Shown here piece by piece: positions 19,207 through 27,830 of a stretch of 64,000 nucleotides of DNA. Origin of the DNA: an uncultured SAR86 cluster bacterium (GTDB lineage Bacteria > Pseudomonadota > Gammaproteobacteria > Magnimaribacterales > Magnimaribacteraceae); assembly GCA_937773605.1 (NCBI GenBank), contig CALJVP010000014.1:1-64000 (forward strand), read 5' to 3'. Numbering within the stretch: the stretch's first letter is position 1; each line of letters opens with the position of its first letter. The translations under genes and the position numbers were made by a program. The notes beneath the pieces were generated by a model. That model was not told the origin of the DNA, ran no database searches, and worked only from the letters and a program-made list of their open reading frames with translations.

Positions 19207-19807
19207 TAGAACTTTAGCTCTTGGAATAAAGCACTTAAAAAAAGTGGACTCTGATTTTAAGGAAATACTTAGAGATAGAAACGATCAAATAAATTCTTTT
19301 AAGAAGACAGGAGGATTTGAGGGCTTAATTAGCTTAATAGTCGAACAACAATTATCTGTTGCATCCGCCAAAGCTATCTTTAGCAGAGTCAAACTTGTTT
19401 GTGGAGATTTTGAAGCCTCTTCTTTCCTCAAAATAAAAGAAGAGGAACTAAAAGCTACTGGCTTAAGTCGCCAGAAAGTAACTTATTGTAGAAATGTTGC
19501 TGAAGCGGTGATTAACAAAACTTTAGATTTTAAAAAACTAGAAAAAATGTCAGATCAAGAAGTGGTTGAGATGCTGGTCAAAATAAAAGGCATAGGAGAA
19601 TGGACTGCTCAGTGCTATTTAATGGCTTGTATGAAACGACTGGATGCTTGGCCATCTTCAGATCTGGGGTTAATTGTGGCCATTCAAAAGATTAAGAAAA
19701 TCAACGAGAGACCTAAAAGTTTGACAATTGAAAAAATGGCTGAACCTTGGAAACCCTATAGGTCCATAGCTGCGTTATTATTGTGGTCCACTTATGATAA
19801 AGACTAA
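19181..19807 (+). CDS. DNA-3-methyladenine glycosylase (AlkA-type HhH-GPD)
   Basis: A 208-residue helix-hairpin-helix glycosylase that removes alkylated purines. VEQQLSVASAKAIF near residue 53 is the AlkA-type helix, KIKGIGEWTAQCYLMA near residue 140 is the hairpin, and LDAWPSSDLG carries the catalytic Asp. It lacks the AlkA N-terminal TBP-like domain, as in many short bacterial members. The ATG sits inside the end of the FemAB-like gene. Confidence 0.92.
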   Translation: MSKIQKLNNRTLALGIKHLKKVDSDFKEILRDRNDQINSFKKTGGFEGLISLIVEQQLSVASAKAIFSRVKLVCGDFEASSFLKIKEEELKATGLSRQKVTYCRNVAEAVINKTLDFKKLEKMSDQEVVEMLVKIKGIGEWTAQCYLMACMKRLDAWPSSDLGLIVAIQKIKKINERPKSLTIEKMAEPWKPYRSIAALLLWSTYDKD

Positions 19808-20261
19808 CCAACAAGCATATAACTTTAATTCTCAAAAGAAGAAAACGAGGCTAAATGACCTTATTAAACTTTATGAAATTAATTATCTTAAGCTTCATAA
19901 AATACTGCCAAATATTTTGAACAAAAATAATGCTAGTTTTGGTTTGCCTGAAGGAGAAAGTAGTTCCGCGGTTAGTATCAATGTCTTCAAAGAATCAAAA
20001 TACACCTCTAAATTAATAGTTTGTCAGAGTAATTTTTCAATAAGCAGTATGGAAGACATGATCATGGAGGTGGCCATTTATAATGACTTGAAGATGGTAG
20101 AAGTTAGACGTTTTAATGGGAAACACCAATTCTGGTCAAGAAATGTCTTTCCTAATAAAAATATGCTCAGTAAGGACGAAAAATATCAATGGAATAAATA
20201 TCTATCTGAATGGTTAACCTTTGTTACTAGAGAAGGCCTCAGTAATATAAGGATTGACTAA
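19794..20261 (+). CDS. DUF1249 protein (YqiB family)
   Basis: A 155-residue protein of the DUF1249/YqiB family, widespread in gammaproteobacteria with no defined biochemical role. The conserved C-terminal half is clear: YNDLKMVEVRRF, then FPNKNMLSKDEKYQWNKYLSEW, comparable to the PNKKLHQRDEKHQINQFL segment in E. coli. It overlaps the glycosylase by 14 bases. In E. coli yqiB sits near tolC and nudF, so the present neighbourhood is different. Confidence 0.85.
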   Translation: MIKTNQQAYNFNSQKKKTRLNDLIKLYEINYLKLHKILPNILNKNNASFGLPEGESSSAVSINVFKESKYTSKLIVCQSNFSISSMEDMIMEVAIYNDLKMVEVRRFNGKHQFWSRNVFPNKNMLSKDEKYQWNKYLSEWLTFVTREGLSNIRID

Positions 20262-20265
20262 TATA

Positions 20266-20349
20266 GCACTAATTTAGTGCATATGATCTATAGTAGTGCA
20301 TTTTATTCTTATAATTTAAAATAACGCACTCTATATGTCCATATAGTGT
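20266..20349 (+). promoter_or_regulatory. NtrC-like operator cluster upstream of the glutamine synthetase gene
   Basis: GCAC-N7-GTGC (palindrome GCACTA/TAGTGC, 20266-20280) matches the NtrC half-site pattern. Further half-site-like copies occur at 20295-20299 (AGTGC), 20326-20330 (GCACT) and 20345-20348 (AGTG). A TATAAT at 20310-20315 has no good -35, as expected of an activator-dependent promoter. No GG-N10-GC sigma-54 element is visible between here and the start codon. That NtrC encoded just downstream binds here is inference. Confidence 0.55.
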
Positions 20350-20409
20350 TCAATTCTACTTTTTAACATGCTAATATCCGATTTTAAATAATTGAATGGA
20401 GATTTTAGA

Positions 20410-21378
20410 ATGAATAAATACGAATACATATGGCTTGATGGATTTAAGCCAGAGCCATCCTTAAGGAGCAAGGTAAAAGTAACAGAAGGAGAAGCTCCTG
20501 AATGGTCTTTTGATGGTTCTTCAACACAACAAGCAGAAGGTGGCAGTTCGGACTGTTTGCTCCTTCCAGTTCAAATGTATGATAACCCTACAACTGATGG
20601 CGCCTTAGTTATGTGCCAAGTTCAAACTGGGGAACATGAAACTCATCCTTCTAACGAAAGAGCTGCTGCAGCTGAAATTGTTTCGGATGAATGGTGGTTC
20701 GGCTTTGAACAAGAATATTTTTTAACAGACCTGGAAGGCGAACCACTTGGCTGGGACAAGGGTGTGCCAAGAGCACAAGGAGACTACTACTGCGGTGTAG
20801 GAAGTAATAATGTAGTAGGTAGAGAGATAGCAGATGCCCATCTAGATGCCTGCTTAGATGCAGGTATAGAGTTAACAGGAACTAATGCTGAAGTTGCTTT
20901 AGGGCAATGGGAGTATCAATGCCTAGGGAAAGGCATTAAAGCTGGTGATGACTTGTGGGTAAGCCGATACCTTTTACATAAAGTAGCTGAAGAATTTGGT
21001 GTGAGTGTGAACATCCATCCAAAACCAAAAACAGGGGATTGGAATGGCTCAGGCATGCATACTAACTTTTCTAATGAAGAAATGAGATCTTCTGGTACAG
21101 AGGAATTGTTTACCTCAATGTGTGAGAAACTTGGAAAGGTTCATGCAGAAGGAATTGCTTCGTATGGTTCAGATAACGACATGAGACTGACTGGGTTGCA
21201 TGAAACACAAAGTATTGATCAGTTTTCTTATGGGGTTAGCGACAGAGGAGCAAGCATCAGAATACCTATTTACACTGTAGAGCATAATTGGAATGGATAC
21301 CTAGAAGACAGAAGACCTGCTTCTAATGCTGATCCTTATAAAATTATTGCTCATATAGTTGGTACTCTAACTGCTTAA
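20410..21378 (+). CDS. Glutamine synthetase type II (eukaryotic-like GSII)
   Basis: The enzyme joins ammonia to glutamate using ATP. At 322 residues it is far shorter than GSI (about 470) and matches GSII throughout: YIWLDG at the start, APEWSFDGSSTQQAEG, the Mg-binding WWFGFEQEYFL, YYCGVGSNNVVGREI, AGIELTGTNAEVALGQWEYQ, WNGSGMHTNFS, RLTGLHETQSIDQFS and GYLEDRRPASNADPY. The GSI adenylylation-site region is absent, so control by GlnE is not expected. The ATG at 20410 (GGAGA seven bases upstream) is preferred to a TTG at 20392. It occupies the position glnA has before ntrBC in enteric bacteria. GSII in this setting suggests gene replacement. Confidence 0.93.
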   Translation: MNKYEYIWLDGFKPEPSLRSKVKVTEGEAPEWSFDGSSTQQAEGGSSDCLLLPVQMYDNPTTDGALVMCQVQTGEHETHPSNERAAAAEIVSDEWWFGFEQEYFLTDLEGEPLGWDKGVPRAQGDYYCGVGSNNVVGREIADAHLDACLDAGIELTGTNAEVALGQWEYQCLGKGIKAGDDLWVSRYLLHKVAEEFGVSVNIHPKPKTGDWNGSGMHTNFSNEEMRSSGTEELFTSMCEKLGKVHAEGIASYGSDNDMRLTGLHETQSIDQFSYGVSDRGASIRIPIYTVEHNWNGYLEDRRPASNADPYKIIAHIVGTLTA

Positions 21379-21408
21379 CTGGCTCATTCTAGATAAGTAG
21401 TTATGATA

Positions 21409-21434
21409 TTCTGGGGGCAAAGTAGCCCCCAGAA
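21409..21434 (+). terminator. Stem-loop between glutamine synthetase and ntrB
   Basis: A perfect 10-bp GC-rich stem (TTCTGGGGGC / GCCCCCAGAA, loop AAAGTA) ends 8 bases before the TTG of ntrB. There is no following T-run, so a full Rho-independent terminator is unlikely. Partial termination or protection of the glutamine synthetase mRNA 3' end, lowering ntrBC expression relative to it, fits the position. In enteric glnALG an attenuating structure is found at the same place. Confidence 0.6.
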
Positions 21435-21442
21435 ATAGAACC

Positions 21443-22546
21443 TTGAATCAATTAAACCATTTTTTATTCACAGAATTAACTACTGGCATACTGGTGCTTG
21501 ATTCCTCTCTTTCTATTAAGTTAATCAATACTTCGGCTGAATCTTTCTTAGATTCAAGTCTTAAATCAACAACAGGCAAAAAGATAACTGATCTGTTTCA
21601 TGAAGAACCAGATAGTCTTGAAAACTTTGAAAACTGCCTCGAGAAGAATAGAGATTTTAAAAAAATAGATGCCATTCTGCATCTTCGTAAAGGAAGAACG
21701 CTCTTATGCGATTATACCTTGCGCCCTTTCTCAAATGCAGAGTTTAAAGAGTGCTTGATAATGGAGATTGTTGGCAAGGAGAATGCTTCTGAAATTAAAG
21801 AAAGGCATAGAATGAAAACTAATCAGGAAATTACCACTGAATTTATAAGGGGCATGGCTCATGAAATAAAAAATCCATTGAGCGGCATAAGAGGATCTGC
21901 ACAACTATTAAATAATAAGTTGCCCGATCAAAATTTAAGAGAATACACTGATATTATTATTAAACAGACAGATAGGCTTACCGTTCTAGTGGATAATATA
22001 CTCGGGCCAAATAAGAAACCTTCTTTTAAAGTGCAGAATATTCATTATCCAATAGAAAATGTCATGGACTTAGAAAAAAATGAGATTAAAGACATCGAAA
22101 TAAAGTATGAAAAAGATTTTGATCCTAGCATCCCAGATCTCTTAATAGACAGCTATTTAATAGAAAACAGTGTTTTAAATCTTATTAAGAATGCCAGAGA
22201 GTCTCTGTCCAATTCAAAAACGTTAAGTCCAAAAATAAAAGTGAAAACAAGAGTGGTGCATCAAGAATATATAGGAGAACTTAGGTTCACTACACTATGC
22301 AAGATATCAATCTCTGATAATGGTCCAGGAATACCTGAAGATATCAAAGATTCAATATTCTTTCCTATGATATCTGGGAAAGAGCAGGGTTCTGGACTGG
22401 GTCTATCAATAACACAGGGAATTGTTTCTCAGCACAACGGGGCGCTGCAATTTAGAAGCAAACCAGGCGATACAGAATTTTCAATTATCATTCCCATTTC
22501 AGCTAACATGAATACAAATGATGGATTAAAAGAAGCGCATGGCTGA
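21443..22546 (+). CDS. ntrB: Nitrogen regulation sensor histidine kinase NtrB (GlnL)
   Basis: A 367-residue cytoplasmic kinase that phosphorylates and dephosphorylates NtrC according to PII signals. An N-terminal PAS-like domain (to about residue 115) is followed by the H-box FIRGMAHEIKNPLSGIRGSA with His140, the N-box LIKNARES, the G1 box ISDNGPGIP and G2 GSGLGLSI. No membrane segment is seen. It starts at a TTG with no clear Shine-Dalgarno site directly after a hairpin, which would keep expression low. It overlaps ntrC by 8 bases. Confidence 0.92.
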   Translation: MNQLNHFLFTELTTGILVLDSSLSIKLINTSAESFLDSSLKSTTGKKITDLFHEEPDSLENFENCLEKNRDFKKIDAILHLRKGRTLLCDYTLRPFSNAEFKECLIMEIVGKENASEIKERHRMKTNQEITTEFIRGMAHEIKNPLSGIRGSAQLLNNKLPDQNLREYTDIIIKQTDRLTVLVDNILGPNKKPSFKVQNIHYPIENVMDLEKNEIKDIEIKYEKDFDPSIPDLLIDSYLIENSVLNLIKNARESLSNSKTLSPKIKVKTRVVHQEYIGELRFTTLCKISISDNGPGIPEDIKDSIFFPMISGKEQGSGLGLSITQGIVSQHNGALQFRSKPGDTEFSIIIPISANMNTNDGLKEAHG

Positions 22547-23927
22547 TAACATCTTGGTTTGGGTAGTAGATGATGACGAATCGATTAGATGGGTCTTAGA
22601 AAAAGGTCTGTCTGAACATGATATAGATGTAGAAGTTTTTGAATCAGCCCATAAAGTGGTTCTAAAACTTGAGTCAGAAAATCCTGATTTGATATTGTCC
22701 GATATAAAAATGCCTGGCACGAGCGGCATTGACTTACTTGATCAAGTACAGAATTTGAGGCCTGAGATACCAGTAATAATCATGACTGCCCATTCTGACC
22801 TAGAAAGTGCTGTTGAATCTTATGAACACGGAGCATGGGAATATTTGCCCAAGCCTTTTGATATTGATGAAGCTGTAAAAATGATCAGAAGAGCAACCTT
22901 GTCGCCCTCACAAAAACTCGATAGCGAAAATGAAAGTGAAACAAAAGCCGAAATAGTTGGAGAAGCGCCAGCTATGCAAGAGGTCTTTAGGGCTATTGGT
23001 AAACTTTCAAACTCAAATTCTACTATTCTTCTTGTTGGGCAATCTGGAACTGGAAAGGAACTTGTAGCTAAGGCTCTATACCAACACAGTCCTAGAAAAG
23101 ACAAACCATTTATTGCACTAAACATGGCTGATATTCCTAAAGAGCTTCTTGAGGCAGAGCTATTCGGTCATGAAAGAGGAGCTTTTACAGGGGCAGATGA
23201 AAAAAGAATAGGGAGATTTGAACAAGCTAACGGGGGAACTCTATTCCTGGATGAAATTGGGGATATGCAACTGGAAACTCAAACGAGATTGTTAAGGGTT
23301 CTTTCTAATGGAGAATTTTATCGGGTAGGTGGGAGAGAGCCCATAAAAGTAGACGTGAGGATCATTACGGCAACTCACCAAAATCTTGACGTGCATGTTA
23401 AAGAAGGGACCTTCAGGGAAGATTTATTCCATAGACTGAATGTTATTAAACTTACTTTGCCTAATCTCAATGAACGAAGAGAAGATATTCCTGAATTAGC
23501 TAAGCATTTTTTTAAACTGTCTTCTGAAGAACTTGGAGAAGAAAGAAAATACCTTTCGCAGGAAGTTGAGGATTATTTTTTAAGCCTTCCATGGCCAGGC
23601 AATGTTAGACAATTAGAAAATACTTGCCGGTGGTTAACGGTAATGTCTCCTACAAGAGAGATTCGTCTGGAAGATCTTTCAGATGATTTAATTTCTGAGG
23701 AAACAAATGGAACTGAATGGACCGACCTGCTTAATCTATGGGTTGAGAATTCTTTAGCTAAGGGTGAAAACAATCTTTTAGAAAAAACTCTTCCAGACTT
23801 TGAAAAAACAATGATCAAAGCAACGCTAAGAAAAACAAAAGGAAAGAAAAAAGAAGCAGCCAATATTCTTGGATGGGGTAGAAATACTTTGACCAGGAAA
23901 ATTAAAGAGCTAGGCCTAGATAGGTAG
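22539..23927 (+). CDS. ntrC: Nitrogen regulator NtrC (sigma-54 activator)
   Basis: A 462-residue enhancer-binding protein. The receiver domain has the acidic pocket VVDDDES and phosphoacceptor Asp55 ([10 protein letters not shown]). The AAA+ domain has Walker [10 protein letters not shown] near residue 167, the sigma-54 contact loop GAFTGA near 213, and [14 protein letters not shown]-terminal Fis-type helix-turn-helix ([21 protein letters not shown]) binds DNA. The intact GAFTGA loop implies that a sigma-54 (rpoN) is encoded elsewhere in the genome. The start overlaps the ntrB stop (ATGGCTGA). Confidence 0.95.
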   Translation: MADNILVWVVDDDESIRWVLEKGLSEHDIDVEVFESAHKVVLKLESENPDLILSDIKMPGTSGIDLLDQVQNLRPEIPVIIMTAHSDLESAVESYEHGAWEYLPKPFDIDEAVKMIRRATLSPSQKLDSENESETKAEIVGEAPAMQEVFRAIGKLSNSNSTILLVGQSGTGKELVAKALYQHSPRKDKPFIALNMADIPKELLEAELFGHERGAFTGADEKRIGRFEQANGGTLFLDEIGDMQLETQTRLLRVLSNGEFYRVGGREPIKVDVRIITATHQNLDVHVKEGTFREDLFHRLNVIKLTLPNLNERREDIPELAKHFFKLSSEELGEERKYLSQEVEDYFLSLPWPGNVRQLENTCRWLTVMSPTREIRLEDLSDDLISEETNGTEWTDLLNLWVENSLAKGENNLLEKTLPDFEKTMIKATLRKTKGKKKEAANILGWGRNTLTRKIKELGLDR

Positions 23928-23934
23928 GTTTAAT

Positions 23935-24351
23935 CTACTGTTTGATTAGAGGCAAACCTGCTTGAACCCATCCTTGCATCCCTCCAGAAAGGATATTTAC
24001 GTTTTCAAACCCTTGCTTAATTAACCTTCCACCAACGGCACTTGATGAACTCCCCAGTTTGCAAACTAGAAGGATTTGGTCACTTTCGTTTGCTTTAAAG
24101 AGTGAATTTTCTTTATCAACGCTATCCGGCTCTAGATTAATTGCACCTGATATGGTTCCTGAATTGAATTCAGCAGAAGTTCTCAGGTCTACCACCAAAG
24201 CATTTTCTTTGTTGATAATACGTGTTGCCTCAGAGGTATCTATTTTTTTTCCTCCTTTTCTGCTCTCATAAATAATTAGGGCAAAGAGCAAAAAAAACAA
24301 TAATAATACTGCTATGTAATTATCAACCAGAAAAATTAGAAATTTATCCAT
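23935..24351 (-). CDS. Membrane-anchored rhodanese-like protein
   Basis: A 138-residue protein with one N-terminal membrane helix (about residues 12-30) and a rhodanese domain: ALVVDLRTSAEFNSGTISGAINLE, then active-site Cys in LLVCKLGSSSSA, then GFENVNILSGGMQGWVQAGLP. The layout is that of E. coli YibN, which has a similar membrane anchor. It probably carries sulfur or acts in redox, but no partner is visible. It is convergent with ntrC, 7 bases apart. Confidence 0.88.
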   Translation of the reverse strand: MDKFLIFLVDNYIAVLLLFFLLFALIIYESRKGGKKIDTSEATRIINKENALVVDLRTSAEFNSGTISGAINLEPDSVDKENSLFKANESDQILLVCKLGSSSSAVGGRLIKQGFENVNILSGGMQGWVQAGLPLIKQ

Positions 24352-24416
24352 AATGGAGCAGGATTATATAGATTACTAAGTTAGAATAGTTGGTTATTAC
24401 AAAATAATTATATCGT

Positions 24417-25022
24417 ATGAGCGCTTCTCTTGTTCTTGTTAGACATGGCCAAAGTGAATGGAATGAAAAAAATCTTTTTACTGGCTGGAAAGATCCCGGT
24501 CTTACAGCAAAAGGTGTGGAGGAGGCTAAATCAGCCGGTATTCAATTAAGAACTGAAGGTTTTCAATTTGACGTTATGTTTACTTCTGATCTTCTTAGGG
24601 CTCAAAAGACAGGGGAGATTATTCTTAAAGAATTAGGAGTTACAAACCTGCCCGTGGTTAAAAACCAAGCCTTAAATGAAAGAGACTATGGTGATTTATC
24701 AGGCCTCAATAAAGATGAAGCAAGAGAAAAATGGGGTGATGAGCAAGTTCATATTTGGCGACGATCTTTCGACACTCCTCCACCGGGAGGGGAAAGCTTA
24801 AAAGGCACGGCTGAGAGAGTGCTACCTTATTTTAAAAAAGAAATTCTTCCACAATTATTGGAAGGGAAAAATATCTTAATTGCTGCGCATGGTAATTCTT
24901 TGCGCTCCCTTGTTATGGAATTAGATCAGCTCACTAAAGAACAGGTTGTAAAATTAGAAATTGCTACAGGTGACCCTATTTACTATGAAATTGCATCGTC
25001 CGGAAAGGTAGTTAAGAAATAA
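24417..25022 (+). CDS. gpmA: 2,3-bisphosphoglycerate-dependent phosphoglycerate mutase (short form)
   Basis: GpmA interconverts 3- and 2-phosphoglycerate in glycolysis. The phosphohistidine motif [18 protein letters not shown], the [21 protein letters not shown] segment, PPPGGESL and the second His in AAHGNSLR are all present. At 201 residues it is about 50 shorter than the E. coli enzyme. The GDLSGLNKD...WRRS(F/Y)D.PPPGGESL wording and length match the alphaproteobacterial short form as I recall it, which suggests transfer. It converges with hisF, two bases apart. Confidence 0.93.
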   Translation: MSASLVLVRHGQSEWNEKNLFTGWKDPGLTAKGVEEAKSAGIQLRTEGFQFDVMFTSDLLRAQKTGEIILKELGVTNLPVVKNQALNERDYGDLSGLNKDEAREKWGDEQVHIWRRSFDTPPPGGESLKGTAERVLPYFKKEILPQLLEGKNILIAAHGNSLRSLVMELDQLTKEQVVKLEIATGDPIYYEIASSGKVVKK

Positions 25023-25024
25023 AC

Positions 25025-25792
25025 TTAATCGCGAACAGCTATTTTAGCCAACCTTAGAGCTTCCTTGGCTTCTTTTATAGAATATTCTGAAAAATGAAAG
25101 ATGCTTGCTGCCAGTACGGCTTCGGCACCGCCCTTCAGTATTCCATCGACTAAATCTTGAAGAGATCCAACGCCTCCTGAAGCAATTACAGGAAGATTAA
25201 TGCTAGAAGAAACTGCTTTAGTTAATTGATTATCAAATCCTTCCTTGGTTCCATCGCGGTCCATGCTGGTTAAAAGTATTTCTCCCGCACCAAAGTCTTC
25301 GAGTTTTTTTGCCCATTCAACGACATCTAAACCGGTCTTATTTCTTCCTCCATAAGTGACTACTTCATATTTGTCTCCGTTCTTATTGATACTCTTGGCA
25401 TCAATTGCCACAACAATGCATTGAGAACCAAACTTCTCTGAAGCTGCTTTAACGAATTCAGGGTTTTCGACAGCTGCAGTATTGATACTCACTTTGTCAG
25501 CGCCCGATCTCAATAAATTCTTTATGTCGTCTAAAGACCTTACCCCCCCTCCTACAGTCAAAGGAATAAAAACCTCACTCGCTATCTTTTCTACTGTTTG
25601 ATAAGTGGTTGCTCTAGATTCATGGCTGGCCGTAATGTCCAACATGGTTATTTCATCCGCTCCTTCAAGATCATAGCGTCTAGCAACCTCACTTGGATCA
25701 CCAGCATCTCTGATGTTAAGAAAATTAACTCCCTTAACCACGCGACCATTGTCTACATCAAGGCAAGGAATTATTCTCTTGGCTACAGTCAT
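25025..25792 (-). CDS. hisF: Imidazole glycerol phosphate synthase cyclase subunit HisF
   Basis: HisF uses ammonia from HisH to cyclise PRFAR to imidazole glycerol phosphate and AICAR. The 255-residue (beta-alpha)8 barrel starts [21 protein letters not shown], with catalytic Asp11, and has [11 protein letters not shown], the second-half Asp in [10 protein letters not shown] and [12 protein letters not shown]. It is the last gene of hisB-H-A-F and overlaps hisA by 4 bases (ATGA). Confidence 0.97.
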   Translation of the reverse strand: MTVAKRIIPCLDVDNGRVVKGVNFLNIRDAGDPSEVARRYDLEGADEITMLDITASHESRATTYQTVEKIASEVFIPLTVGGGVRSLDDIKNLLRSGADKVSINTAAVENPEFVKAASEKFGSQCIVVAIDAKSINKNGDKYEVVTYGGRNKTGLDVVEWAKKLEDFGAGEILLTSMDRDGTKEGFDNQLTKAVSSSINLPVIASGGVGSLQDLVDGILKGGAEAVLAASIFHFSEYSIKEAKEALRLAKIAVRD

Positions 25793-26520
25793 TTCTTTTG
25801 TTGTGATTCTGCGATTGCCTCTTCAAGACTAAAAGCATTTTCGTAAAGCGATCGACCACAAATGACGCCTTCTAGATTCACATTACTTCTTGATAACTCT
25901 CTAATATGATCTAAAGAGGAAACACCTCCTGAAGCAATAACCGGTATGGTTGTGCTTCTTGCCAACTCCACAGTGGCCTCCACATTGGGACCTGACATCA
26001 TTCCATCTTTTGAGATGTCTGTGTAAATGATGGAAGAAATCTTTATATCAGAAAGAGAGTTTAATAAATCTAGCGGTGTAGTAGTGCTTGCTTCAACCCA
26101 GCCCTCTGTTTTAAGTTTACCTTGGTAAACATCAAGAGCAAGGACAATACTTTTAGGGTAAGTTGAACTGAGTTGTCTTAAAATCTCCGGCTCCTTTATA
26201 GCTGAAGTTCCCATCACTATTCTTGAAATACCAGAATCAAGATATAAAGCAGCCGACTCTAGATTACGTATGCCTCCGCCAACCTGTATTACCTTGTTTT
26301 TAAATTCAGAAGCTATTTCTAAGATGACCTTTTGATTAACAGGCTTGCCTTGAATGGCTCCATCAAGATCTACCAAGTGAAGTATTTCAGCTCCCTTAGA
26401 GAACCACTGTCTTGCCATTTCAACGGGGTGTTCAGAAAAAACAGTTTCCTGATCCATCTTTCCTTCCTTAAGTCGGACACACCTCCCTGATTTAATATCT
26501 ATTGCTGGAATTATTATCAT
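25789..26520 (-). CDS. hisA: ProFAR isomerase HisA
   Basis: HisA opens the ribose ring of ProFAR to give PRFAR. It is a 243-residue barrel, paralogous to His[19 protein letters not shown] at the start with catalytic Asp near residue 7, [11 protein letters not shown], the second catalytic Asp in [15 protein letters not shown], and [13 protein letters not shown]. The ATG at 26520 shares its A with the hisH stop (TGATG); a TTG one codon earlier is less likely. Confidence 0.97.
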   Translation of the reverse strand: MIIIPAIDIKSGRCVRLKEGKMDQETVFSEHPVEMARQWFSKGAEILHLVDLDGAIQGKPVNQKVILEIASEFKNKVIQVGGGIRNLESAALYLDSGISRIVMGTSAIKEPEILRQLSSTYPKSIVLALDVYQGKLKTEGWVEASTTTPLDLLNSLSDIKISSIIYTDISKDGMMSGPNVEATVELARSTTIPVIASGGVSSLDHIRELSRSNVNLEGVICGRSLYENAFSLEEAIAESQQKK

Positions 26521-27137
26521 CAATTACCTTTCCAACTAATAAAATTTTTATAAAACTGAAGGCCTACTTTTTGACTTTTTTCTGGATGAAATTGTACTGC
26601 GAAGATATTCTTCTTAGCCAACGCTGAAATAAATTCAGACCCATGACAAGTTGTTCCTATTGCGTCCACAGAGCTATCACATGCGTAGCCATGAACAAAG
26701 TAGAAGAAACTGTTGTTAGGAATATCTGTCCATAAGTAATGATCAGATTTTTGTAATACTTGATTCCAGCCCATGTGCGGAACTTTTACAGTAGAGGTAC
26801 TGGATATTCTACGAACCTTCCCTTCTAATAAGTTAAACCCATTAATTCCATTATTCTCTTCACTTGATTCAAGTAACATCTGCATCCCAACACAAATAGC
26901 AAGCGTAGGCTTCTCAGCCATATTTCTTAAAACAACCTGATCAAGGTTATTATTCGATAGAGCTTCCATGCAGTCTTTAATAGCCCCAACTCCAGGTAAG
27001 ACTATCTTGTCTGAATTTTCTATTTCACTTTTTTTTGAAGTAACTAGAATTTGATCTGAAGGAGAAACCTTTTTAAGGGCTTTGCTGACTGAATGAAGGT
27101 TTCCCATACCATAATCAATTACGGCTATTGTGTTCAT
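26520..27137 (-). CDS. hisH: Imidazole glycerol phosphate synthase glutaminase subunit HisH
   Basis: HisH hydrolyses glutamine and channels the ammonia to HisF. The 205-residue class I amidotransferase has YGMGNLHSVSKAL, the oxyanion strand PGVGAIKDCM, nucleophile Cys in LAICVGMQML, and the His-Glu pair in FHPEKSQ. It is translationally coupled to hisA and follows hisB by 19 bases. Confidence 0.97.
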   Translation of the reverse strand: MNTIAVIDYGMGNLHSVSKALKKVSPSDQILVTSKKSEIENSDKIVLPGVGAIKDCMEALSNNNLDQVVLRNMAEKPTLAICVGMQMLLESSEENNGINGFNLLEGKVRRISSTSTVKVPHMGWNQVLQKSDHYLWTDIPNNSFFYFVHGYACDSSVDAIGTTCHGSEFISALAKKNIFAVQFHPEKSQKVGLQFYKNFISWKGN

Positions 27138-27156
27138 AAAAAAGTTTCTTATGGGG

Positions 27157-27744
27157 TTACAAAGAACCCTTGGTAGAGGGAATAGTCCCCTCTGATCTTT
27201 TGTCTAGCTCTAATGCCATCCTCAAGGATCGGCCAAAAGCTTTAAAAATTGTTTCTATCTGATGATGGGTATTGTCTCCACTTAAATTATCTATATGAAG
27301 TGTTACAAAAGCATGGTTACTAAAAGACTGGAAAAAATGTTCGAACATACCAACCTCCATATTACCCACCGTATCCTTGGCAAATTTAACGTTCATAAAT
27401 AAGCCGGGCCTACCTGAAAAGTCTAAAACTACCCTCGATAGCGCTTCATCAAGAGGCACGTAAGAATGTCCATATCGTCTTATGCCTTTTTTATCTCCAA
27501 CAGCTTTATTAAAGGCTTCTCCTAAAGTAATGCCTATGTCTTCAATAGTATGGTGATCATCTATATGCAAATCGCCCTTTGCTTTTATATCTAAGTCAAT
27601 CATGCCATGACGTCCTATCTGATCCAGCATGTGTTCTAAAAAAGGTAGCCCCGTTGCAAAAGAAGTCTTTCCAGTACCATCCAGGTTAATTTTAATTACA
27701 ACCTCTGTTTCAGAAGTCCCACGCGTTATTTCTGCTTTTCTCAT
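27157..27744 (-). CDS. hisB: Imidazoleglycerol-phosphate dehydratase HisB (monofunctional)
   Basis: The enzyme dehydrates imidazole glycerol phosphate to imidazole acetol phosphate. The 195-residue product has the two metal-binding repeats: [13 protein letters not shown] with [13 protein letters not shown], and [13 protein letters not shown] with NTHHQIET. There is no N-terminal HAD phosphatase as in enteric HisB, so histidinol-phosphatase must be a separate gene (see 47016-47666). The ATG at 27744 is chosen over a TTG at 27759. It heads the his operon and is divergent from mutY. Confidence 0.97.
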   Translation of the reverse strand: MRKAEITRGTSETEVVIKINLDGTGKTSFATGLPFLEHMLDQIGRHGMIDLDIKAKGDLHIDDHHTIEDIGITLGEAFNKAVGDKKGIRRYGHSYVPLDEALSRVVLDFSGRPGLFMNVKFAKDTVGNMEVGMFEHFFQSFSNHAFVTLHIDNLSGDNTHHQIETIFKAFGRSLRMALELDKRSEGTIPSTKGSL

Positions 27745-27830
27745 TTTTCTATCAATCAATAAAAAGGTCGCGCATTATAACGGATATAGATTAACTCTTC
27801 ATAGAAGGTCGTATAAAATCTTAAAACCGT

